Source: Bacteroidota bacterium
Lineage (GTDB): Bacteria > Zhuqueibacterota > Zhuqueibacteria > Zhuqueibacterales > Geothermadaptataceae
Length of the DNA stretch: 6,701 bases
Direction of reading: 5' to 3'
Assembly: GCA_011375275.1 (NCBI GenBank)
Contig: DRLW01000069.1
Coordinates: 1 to 6,701 of the forward strand
Numbering within the stretch: position 1 is the first letter of the stretch; the number at the start of each line of letters is the position of its first letter. Below the pieces are notes generated by a model that worked only from the letters and a program-made list of their open reading frames with translations, ran no database searches and was not told the DNA's origin. Both the position numbers and the translations under genes were made by a program. Positions 1 to 5,069 of this stretch are shown here, in pieces.

Positions 1-43
1 ACGTACGTGAAAAGACGCGATCCCGGCACTTCGCTTCGCCTGG

Positions 44-61
44 CCGGCATGCTGATGCCGG
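44..61. other. Perfect GC-rich hairpin
   Basis: CCGGCAT (44-50) and ATGCCGG (55-61) form a perfect 7-bp stem with a 4-nt GCTG loop. A second GC-rich partial stem follows at once (GGGC 67-70 with GCCC 74-77). No T-tract follows on the + strand and no A-tract precedes it closely enough for a good minus-strand terminator. It may be the remains of a transcript end from the gene to the left, part of an intergenic repeat, or chance. Confidence 0.4.
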
Positions 62-380
62 AACCTGGGCCAGGCCCGGTTTGCCGAGTAAACTGGGTAC
101 CCGGATGTTAGTTGAATTAAGTGGATAACCAGAAAAGTCTTTGCTCGACATGATGAAACTACCGTCAAACCTGACTTTTGGATCGCAACTTCCCGGGGGC
201 CGAAGAAGCGGAAAGACGGCACTGTGTCGTTACCGGGCGAAGCGACTGCCTGACTGAAAACCTGGAATCACCACGTCGAAAATAATGTACAGGCATCCCG
301 ACTTTTGCGTGCGGCCAGCGACAAGCTATGGCACAACCAGGATGTTTTTTCAAGTTATGGAAACACGGATTCCGGTGGGT

Positions 381-399
381 CCGGACTTATTTCGTCCGG
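381..399. other. Hairpin, first of an adjacent pair
   Basis: CCGGAC (381-386) pairs perfectly with GTCCGG (394-399) around a 7-nt loop. A flanking T380-G400 wobble could add one pair. It lies 13 nt before the stem at 413-445, so an RNA through here would carry two neighbouring stem-loops. No U-tract follows and no known riboswitch consensus is recognised. Confidence 0.35.
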
Positions 400-412
400 G
401 AGGCACGAGGAG

Positions 413-445
413 CTGCTGATTACAGCATCCTGCAGCCATCAGCAG
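413..445. other. Hairpin, second of an adjacent pair
   Basis: CTGCTGAT (413-420) is perfectly complementary to ATCAGCAG (438-445), an 8-bp stem with a 17-nt loop. The loop itself contains a small GCA/TGC inner pairing. It may be part of a structured RNA with the preceding stem, or an operator-like inverted repeat. Function unknown. Confidence 0.4.
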
Positions 446-641
446 TAGTGACTTCGCGTTAATATGTCAACCCACGTTCAATACAGAAACATTACGGTTC
501 CGGGGAGCAGAGCTGCTGGTATTGTAAACCTGCCTGAACTGCAGCACCGAACTTACCGTTCATCTGCGATAAAAACCCTCATGGAATATTCCACCTGACG
601 GCCATAGCTATTACCGGCAATGATGTCTTTTTGCAAAGGAG

Positions 642-658
642 ATAAAAAGCTTTTTTAT
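642..658. other. AT-rich dyad after an orphan Shine-Dalgarno-like motif
   Basis: AAAAAGCTTTTT (644-655) is a perfect 12-nt palindrome extended by AT at both sides, giving near-perfect symmetry over 642-658. It has no room for a loop, so it is better read as a DNA site than as an RNA hairpin. An ideal Shine-Dalgarno-like string, AAAGGAGAT, lies directly before it at 635-643, but no ATG or GTG follows at a usable distance. It may be a protein-binding site, a weak T-rich terminator, or the ruined start of a lost gene. Confidence 0.3.
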
Positions 659-746
659 TCAGTTGTTTTCAATCGTGCGCTCTTTGCTCCGGAAAGGTTG
701 CATAACCGGGGCAGACACAGCGATATTTTCGGGCACCGGGCCGCCC

Positions 747-761
747 TCTGCTGAGAGCAGA
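747..761. other. Short perfect hairpin
   Basis: TCTGCT (747-752) pairs with AGCAGA (756-761) around a 3-nt GAG loop. It can be enclosed by an outer GGGC (731-734) with GCCC (763-766) pairing. The area from about 690 to 830 is unusually rich in GGCC/CCGG-type self-complementary strings. No known RNA family is matched. Confidence 0.3.
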
Positions 762-1085
762 AGCCCTGGTTACCTGCCGGGCTGAGGCGGAAAGAATGTC
801 CGGGCCAGAGGGGGAAATCTCCGGCCAGCAACAACGTCCTGCGTACACTGGGTATCCACTTAACTCAGCACGGTTGCATTTTTTCAACCAGACCGCGTGA
901 CAACAGCACATGCCTGCACCAGAACCGTCATTCCGCTTTCCCCGCAGGGGAAGACCGGAATCTCAGGCACGTGCCCGGAAAAATGAAATCCCGGCACTGC
1001 GTACCCGGAACGCCACGGCGATGTCGCGTCGCTGCCACCATGCGGTTGACCGGGCCGGACACGGTTTTTGCCGTCGAGAATCGCC

Positions 1086-1114
1086 TTGACAAACGAGGGC
1101 AATATCCGTATATT
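1086..1114 (+). promoter_or_regulatory. Strong sigma70-type promoter
   Basis: A perfect -35 box TTGACA (1086-1091) is followed after exactly 17 nt by TATATT (1109-1114), five of six matches to the -10 consensus. This is the best promoter in the window. The start site is expected near 1120-1122. Transcription from here meets the intrinsic terminator at 1143-1172 almost at once. Readthrough would give proS a leader of about 400 nt. An inverted repeat, AGCCGG (1115-1120) with CCGGCT (1128-1133), straddles the expected start site and could be an operator. Confidence 0.75.
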
Positions 1115-1120
1115 AGCCGG

Positions 1121-1172
1121 CTCATTTCCGGCTTCAGGATGGGCTCCAGTCGTGATTTACTGGAGCTTTTTT
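1121..1172 (+). ncRNA. Putative ~50-nt RNA or attenuated leader
   Basis: The span between the predicted start site of the 1086-1114 promoter and the end of the terminator U-tract is about 50 nt. Roughly its first 20 nt would be single-stranded and the rest is the terminator hairpin. No protein-coding role fits: an ATG at 1139 opens a frame that runs straight through the terminator stem. Two readings are possible. It may be a very short small RNA, or a terminated leader that controls readthrough into proS. I find no obvious antiterminator strand that would compete for the arm at 1143-1150, and no T-box motif, which weakly favours an independent RNA or constitutive partial termination. Confidence 0.35.
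1143..1172 (+). terminator. Perfect intrinsic (Rho-independent) terminator
   Basis: GCTCCAGT (1143-1150) and ACTGGAGC (1159-1166) form an uninterrupted 8-bp stem with an 8-nt loop, followed immediately by six T (1167-1172) and more T-rich sequence. This is textbook architecture on the + strand. It can end the short transcript from the promoter at 1086-1114, or any longer RNA coming from upstream. Confidence 0.85.
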
Positions 1173-1528
1173 CTTTCCGGGGACTGAGGCCCGGAGCAGC
1201 GCACAGCAGGGGAATACAGCAGCAGCATTTCATCAGCCTGATTTCAACACAAAAACCAGACAGGGCCTATCCGGTTGCAGGAGCCGGAGACCGCACACCC
1301 GCGCCTGTTCCGCTCGATTCACCCATCAGAATTCTGCACAAGGGCAGGCGGGATAACCGAAAACTTTGCTCACGGGAGCGCGCGGAACTATTCCCTCAGC
1401 CTGCGCATCTATCAGGATCATGACGGGCATCTTCCTGTAACTTCTGAATGAAACGCGTTTCGCCCTGTTCTGCAAATTCACCAAATTTTCAGGCTATTCA
1501 GACACCAGGACAAACAAGCAGGATTGAC
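1173..1528 (+). other. Gene-free leader before proS
   Basis: No gene is supported between the terminator and the proS start. A 150-codon frame that crosses this stretch (971-1423) also runs through the promoter and the terminator stem and is judged spurious. A six-codon open frame at 1420-1440 follows an AGGA, but it has no proline codons and no attenuator after it. No clear second promoter is visible. The best candidate, TTGCTC (1366-1371) with TATTCC (1389-1394) at 17 nt, is weak. proS expression may therefore depend on readthrough of the terminator at 1143-1172 or on a promoter of non-consensus type. Confidence 0.5.
1520..1523 (+). promoter_or_regulatory. Ribosome binding site fixing the proS start
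   Basis: AGGA lies 5 nt before the ATG at 1529. The in-frame ATG at 1448 would add 27 residues but has no Shine-Dalgarno sequence in front of it, and those residues do not look like synthetase sequence. The 1529 start gives a protein that opens like other type 3 prolyl-tRNA synthetases. Confidence 0.7.
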
Positions 1529-2959
1529 ATGGCAAAAGGAATCACCAAACGATCTGAAGATTATTCCCGCTGGTACACCGATGTCATCGCAGCAGCGAAA
1601 ATGGCAGACTATTCGCCGGTGCGCGGCTGCATGGTTATCCGCCCCACCGGCTATGCGATCTGGGAAAAAATGCAGGCAGGCCTCGATAAAATGTTCAAAG
1701 AAACCGGCCACGTCAATGCGTACTTTCCGTGTTTTATCCCGGAAAGCTTCATGAAAAAAGAGGCCGAGCACGTGGAAGGTTTTGCCCCGGAGTGTGCTAT
1801 CGTCACCCACGGCGGCGGCAAGAAGCTGGACGAGCCCCTGTATGTGCGCCCGACCTCGGAAACGATCATCTGGTCGATGTACAAAAACTGGATCCAGTCA
1901 CACCGCGATCTGCCCATTCTGATCAACCAGTGGGCTAATGTCGTGCGCTGGGAAATGCGTACCCGGCTCTTTCTGCGCACCACGGAGTTTCTCTGGCAGG
2001 AAGGCCACACCGCCCATGCAACGGCTGAAGAGGCCGAGGCAGAGACCCGCCAGATGCTCGAAGTCTATCGCACTTTTGCTGAAGAGTACATGGCCATGCC
2101 GGTCATCCCCGGGATCAAGACTGAAAACGAAAAATTCGCAGGCGCAGAGCGGACATACTGCATCGAAGCGATGATGCAGGACGGCAAAGCACTGCAGGCC
2201 GGAACCTCGCACAATCTCGGGCAAAACTTTGCCAAAGCCTTTGACGTCACCTACCAGACAGAGGCCGGTGTTCGCGAGCACGTCTGGGCGACGAGCTGGG
2301 GTGTTTCAACGCGGCTGATCGGCGCATTGATCATGACCCACAGCGATGACAACGGCCTTGTGGTGCCGCCTAAACTGGCGCCGCTGCAGACCGTGCTGGT
2401 GCCTATCTGGCGAGGTGATGATGAGCGCGCGCAGATTCTCGAACGGGCAAACCAGCTTGCAGCAGACTGGAAGGGCAAGTTCAGCTACAAGATCGACGAC
2501 CGTGATAACTACCGGCCGGGCTGGAAATTCAATGAATGGGAAAAAGCGGGCGTGCCGATCCGGCTGGAAATGGGGCCAAAAGACCTCGCCAACAATGTCG
2601 TCGTCATGGTCAGACGAGATACGGGAGAAAAAGAAATCCTGTCCCAGGAAAACCTCACTGCCAAAATCAGCGCGACCCTCGACGCGATTCAAAAGAACCT
2701 CTATGATAACGCGCTTGATTTTCGTGAGAAAAACACACATACCGTCGATACTTACGATGAATTCAAGGAACGCCTGGAGAATGAAAGTGGTTTTTACTGG
2801 GTACATTGGGACGGAACAACAGAAACCGAGCAGCGTCTGCAGGCAGAGACCAAGGCGACGATCCGTCTGATCCCCCTGGCTCCGGAGCCTGAACCGGGGA
2901 AATGCATGATCACCGGCAAACCATCGCCGCACCGCGTGCTCGTTGCCAAGGCATATTGA
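1529..2959 (+). CDS. proS: Prolyl-tRNA synthetase, archaeal/eukaryote-like type 3
   Basis: The enzyme charges tRNA-Pro with proline at the expense of ATP in the cytoplasm. The 476-residue product has the class II core: a motif 1 region with GCMVIRPTGYAIWEKMQ near residues 33-49, YVRPTSET near 105-112, motif 2 with RWEMRTRLFLRTTEF near 140-154, the QAGTSHNLGQNF proline-pocket segment near 223-234, and motif 3 with GVSTRLIGALI near 258-268. The anticodon-binding domain follows from about 280, then a C-terminal extension ending in the typical KAY. There is no bacterial INS editing insertion between motifs 2 and 3, which marks the short archaeal-type form. The C-terminal domain keeps only one cysteine (C459) of the four that bind zinc in some family members, so the zinc site appears lost. 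The gene leads a close-packed set; the next gene begins 54 nt later with no terminator between. A start at 1448 is possible but poorly supported. Confidence 0.97.
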   Translation: MAKGITKRSEDYSRWYTDVIAAAKMADYSPVRGCMVIRPTGYAIWEKMQAGLDKMFKETGHVNAYFPCFIPESFMKKEAEHVEGFAPECAIVTHGGGKKLDEPLYVRPTSETIIWSMYKNWIQSHRDLPILINQWANVVRWEMRTRLFLRTTEFLWQEGHTAHATAEEAEAETRQMLEVYRTFAEEYMAMPVIPGIKTENEKFAGAERTYCIEAMMQDGKALQAGTSHNLGQNFAKAFDVTYQTEAGVREHVWATSWGVSTRLIGALIMTHSDDNGLVVPPKLAPLQTVLVPIWRGDDERAQILERANQLAADWKGKFSYKIDDRDNYRPGWKFNEWEKAGVPIRLEMGPKDLANNVVVMVRRDTGEKEILSQENLTAKISATLDAIQKNLYDNALDFREKNTHTVDTYDEFKERLENESGFYWVHWDGTTETEQRLQAETKATIRLIPLAPEPEPGKCMITGKPSPHRVLVAKAY

Positions 2960-3013
2960 TCTCTGCCCAGCGCCGCAGAAAATATGACCATCCGGAGAAC
3001 CGGAGCAAAAATC

Positions 3014-3676
3014 ATGAAGCCATCCCTTTTTTATACCGTTGTGCTGACCATTCTCGCCGGGCTGAGCTGGAGCATACATGAATATCGCAACGGTCTCATC
3101 CCGGTGTCGGATATCGAGATGATGCGAACGATTCCCTCGCAACAACAGGGTGGCTACTATATTCCCGAGTTCAAGATCGACAAATACGAAGTGACCAACG
3201 GCCAGTACTGGCGGTTTGACAACACACACACCTTCCCGCCCGAACAGATCGACTATCCCGTGACCGGCATTACGTGGGTCGAGGCCATGGCTTATGCCGA
3301 ATGGGCAGGCAAGGCACTGCCGACTGTTGCGGAATGGACACGGGCGGCAACCGCAACGAAAAAGAACGGCTTGCTGCCGTGGGATGCCATCGAGCGGGTG
3401 CCTATCGAAGCGGAGCCGCCGGGCAATCAGGTTTTCAGGGTGGGGAAATACTGGCGTGACCAGACGCCTCTCGGAGTGATGGATATGGCCGGCAATGCCT
3501 GGGAATGGACAGCAGACACGCTGCGCCTGCCCGATGGCCAACTGGCTGCCATCGTTAAAGGGGGGTTTACTTTCAAAGATGGCAAACTCATTTTTTCAGG
3601 CATAGAACAAGCCGATACGGTCGCGGTCACCAGCCGTTCGCCCGTCATCGGTTTCCGCTGTATCAGGCGCAAATGA
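3014..3676 (+). CDS. Membrane-anchored SUMF1/FGE-fold protein, probably non-catalytic
   Basis: The 220-residue product belongs to the formylglycine-generating-enzyme (SUMF1) fold family. Signature strings are DKYEVTNGQYW (about 56-66), YPVTGITWVEAMAYAEWAGK followed by LPTVAEWTRAA (81-112), PLGVMDMAGNAWEWT (152-166) and the closing VIGFRC (211-216). An uncleaved anchor or signal segment occupies about residues 5-20, so the domain should face the periplasm. Its LAG is followed by Leu rather than the Cys of a lipobox, so it is not a lipoprotein. True FGE uses a pair of active-site cysteines; the only cysteine here is C216, and the domain is shorter than in FGE, so sulfatase activation is unlikely. 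A structural or binding role, as in other SUMF1-fold envelope proteins, is an inference. The start at 3014 is chosen because GGAG (3002-3005) precedes it by 8 nt; an in-frame ATG at 2984 would add 10 basic residues and has no good site. The stop overlaps the era start. Confidence 0.85.
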   Translation: MKPSLFYTVVLTILAGLSWSIHEYRNGLIPVSDIEMMRTIPSQQQGGYYIPEFKIDKYEVTNGQYWRFDNTHTFPPEQIDYPVTGITWVEAMAYAEWAGKALPTVAEWTRAATATKKNGLLPWDAIERVPIEAEPPGNQVFRVGKYWRDQTPLGVMDMAGNAWEWTADTLRLPDGQLAAIVKGGFTFKDGKLIFSGIEQADTVAVTSRSPVIGFRCIRRK

Positions 3677-4575
3677 ACGAAATCGACGCAAAAAACTATC
3701 GCTGCGGATACGTGGCCATCGTCGGCCGGCCGAATGTCGGCAAATCGACGCTGCTGAATCAAATTCTGCACTTCAAGCTTTCCATCGTTACGCCCAAACC
3801 ACAGACCACCCGCCACCGCATCGCCGGAATTTTCAGCGACGAAACAGCGCAGATCATCTTTCACGACACGCCCGGGCTGATCACACCGCGCTACAAACTG
3901 CAGGAATATCTCGTGCGCGCCGCCCGCTCGGCCATGGCGGACGCCGACGTGCTGCTGATGCTGATCGAAGCCGGTGACTCAGTCCAGAAGCAGGATCGCG
4001 ACATCCTCGAACAGATGGTTTCCCATCAGCGCCCGATCATCGTTGCCATCAACAAAAGCGATATCGTGGAAAAAAATCTCATTCTCGAGCAGATAAACAT
4101 CCTGAAAGACCTCCCCGGCGTGCGCGATATCATCCCGATTTCTGCGCTGAAAAACGAGGGGGTGGATTCACTACTCGACGGTCTGCGTGCGCTGCTGCCC
4201 TTGTCCCCTCCTCTGTATCCTCCCGACCAGCTTGCCACTGAGCCGGAGCGTTTTTTCGTCTCGGAGATCATCCGCGAAAAAATCTTCATGCACTACAGCG
4301 ATGAAATCCCCTATTCGACCACGGTGCAGATCGAAGAGTTTCATGAACGGCCCGGCCGGAAAGACTACATCCGCGCCACGATTCTGGTCGAGCGCAAATC
4401 GCAAAAAGGCATTCTGATCGGCAAAAAGGGGGCAGCGCTGAAAAAAGTCGGCGCCGCGGCACGGCAGGACATCGAGGCTTTTCTCGACCGGCCGGTTTTC
4501 CTCGATCTGTTCGTGGTCGTGCGCCCCAAATGGCGCGACAAGAGCGGCATGCTGAAAAATCTCGGTTATAAGTGA
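3673..4575 (+). CDS. era: GTPase Era, 16S rRNA-binding ribosome assembly factor
   Basis: Era binds GTP and the 3' end of 16S rRNA during maturation of the 30S subunit, in the cytoplasm and at the inner membrane face. The 300-residue length is normal. All G motifs are present: G1 GRPNVGKS (18-25), G2 in KPQTTRHR (42-49), G3 DTPG (65-68), G4 NKSD (127-130) and G5 SAL (157-159). The C-terminal KH domain carries the expected ERKSQKGILIGKKGAALKK (240-258) with its GKKG loop, and the protein ends in the usual W-DK-LKNLGY pattern. The ATG overlaps the previous stop as ATGA, so translation is probably coupled to the SUMF1-fold gene. No part is missing or unusual. Confidence 0.98.
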   Translation: MNEIDAKNYRCGYVAIVGRPNVGKSTLLNQILHFKLSIVTPKPQTTRHRIAGIFSDETAQIIFHDTPGLITPRYKLQEYLVRAARSAMADADVLLMLIEAGDSVQKQDRDILEQMVSHQRPIIVAINKSDIVEKNLILEQINILKDLPGVRDIIPISALKNEGVDSLLDGLRALLPLSPPLYPPDQLATEPERFFVSEIIREKIFMHYSDEIPYSTTVQIEEFHERPGRKDYIRATILVERKSQKGILIGKKGAALKKVGAAARQDIEAFLDRPVFLDLFVVVRPKWRDKSGMLKNLGYK

Positions 4576-4581
4576 GGTGAC

Positions 4582-4815
4582 ATGCGCAAAATATTTCTGA
4601 CTCCGAAACTGAAAAACCTGCTGTTCCTCATCTCGCTCATCACATTGCTGCTCACCGCGTTTCACTTCCTGGGCACGGAAACCCCGGCAGCCCGGTTGAG
4701 TGTAGGCCTGTTCTTTTCAGCCATAGTCTGGCTGCGTGCCGGAGAGGAAGACGTCCGCCTGCTCATCCTCGGCATACTCTGGGCCGGCATCATAGCCGGG
4801 CTCCTGCTGCTGTAA
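4582..4815 (+). CDS. Small membrane protein of unknown function
   Basis: The 77-residue product is nearly all hydrophobic. It has three likely membrane segments, about residues 12-31, 36-52 and 58-77, with a basic start (MRK, PKLK) and a short acidic loop (GEEDV, 54-58). A Shine-Dalgarno string GAGGTGA (4574-4580) overlaps the era stop, and the ATG follows the era stop by 6 nt, which strongly supports a real, translationally coupled gene. I do not recognise the family. Its place at the end of the proS-SUMF1-era set suggests co-expression only, not a function. The last residues are LLLL directly before the stop, so the third segment ends at the C-terminus. Confidence 0.75.
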   Translation: MRKIFLTPKLKNLLFLISLITLLLTAFHFLGTETPAARLSVGLFFSAIVWLRAGEEDVRLLILGILWAGIIAGLLLL

Positions 4816-4856
4816 CCCGCTGCCGGCACAGAGAAACACCACCCCCTGCAGGCAAT

Positions 4857-4890
4857 GAAACCGCTTCCACGGTTTTCCTTGCTTTTTTTT
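4857..4890 (+). terminator. Probable intrinsic terminator of the proS-era operon
   Basis: AAACCG (4858-4863) pairs with CGGTTT (4870-4875) around a 6-nt loop; a G4857-T4876 wobble can extend the stem. The 3' side runs into T-rich sequence ending in eight T (4883-4890), although CCTTGC interrupts the tract. It lies about 40 nt after the last operon gene and before the glgP leader, the expected place. Confidence 0.55.
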
Positions 4891-5059
4891 CAAAATATCC
4901 TAACTTCGCCTTTTATCCCGATAGAGCCGCGACAAACCACCGCAATCAGAGAGAATGGGAACGTGATACACCCCTCACATCCGCGCGGCATGATATGCTG
5001 CACATCCGGCACAAAACCAGGTGCCAACCAAAACGAGCTGAAACCACTATCGTTACTGC

Positions 5060-5065
5060 GAGGAG
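5060..5065 (+). promoter_or_regulatory. Ribosome binding site of glgP
   Basis: GAGGAG ends 4 nt before the ATG at 5070. It is a strong site and supports this start, which gives a product opening like other DUF3417-containing glucan phosphorylases. Confidence 0.75.
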
Positions 5066-5069
5066 ATAG

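Larger units (their letters stand above)
1..1085. other. Gene-free region with scattered inverted repeats
   Basis: No convincing gene is visible on either strand. The open frames here are short (44-101 codons), have no Shine-Dalgarno sequence at a sensible distance, overlap each other on both strands and give compositions rich in Cys, Arg, Ser and Pro that resemble no family I know. I see no tRNA T-arm, no rRNA, no CRISPR repeat and no transposase-like reading frame. What can be seen are several small perfect stems (44-61, 381-399, 413-445, 747-761) and an AT-rich dyad at 642-658. The left end may adjoin an upstream gene outside the window. The region could be a long regulatory intergenic stretch, the home of structured RNAs, or decayed sequence that has lost its coding signal; the sequence alone does not decide. 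Confidence 0.6.

Noticed and set aside
464..598. 44-codon + strand frame starting at an ATG in the gene-free region
   Set aside because: There is no ribosome binding site before the ATG and the product resembles nothing; a frame this short is expected by chance.
783..830. Resemblance to the GAGGAAAGTCCGGGC region of RNase P RNA
   Set aside because: The match has an insertion in the core string, and no later conserved ACAGAA-type segment or matching P4 strand was found.
20..1009. ATCCCGGCACT present at 20-30 and 988-998, each followed by a GTACCCGGA string at different distances
   Set aside because: An 11-nt repeat within 1.4 kb is close to what chance gives, and the surrounding sequence does not align.
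928..1233. 101-codon minus-strand open frame
   Set aside because: Its Cys/Arg/Ser-rich composition, overlap with other frames and course across the promoter and terminator argue against coding.
1306..1325. TTC-CGATTC-like string resembling a tRNA T-arm
   Set aside because: No matching acceptor, D-arm or anticodon stem could be built around it.
971..1423. 150-codon + strand open frame
   Set aside because: It runs through the strong promoter and the terminator stem, has no Shine-Dalgarno sequence and matches no family by eye.
2306..3541. 411-codon minus-strand open frame
   Set aside because: It lies antisense across proS and the SUMF1-fold gene, both of which have clear family motifs. Codon bias of GC-rich genes commonly opens such shadows.
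4879..4906. TTGCTT with TAACTT at 16 nt as a glgP promoter
   Set aside because: The first box is part of the terminator T-tract and the second is a poor -10.
4991..4999. Extended -10-like TGATATGCT before glgP
   Set aside because: Only four of six -10 bases match and there is no -35 box at the right distance, so it is not listed as a promoter.
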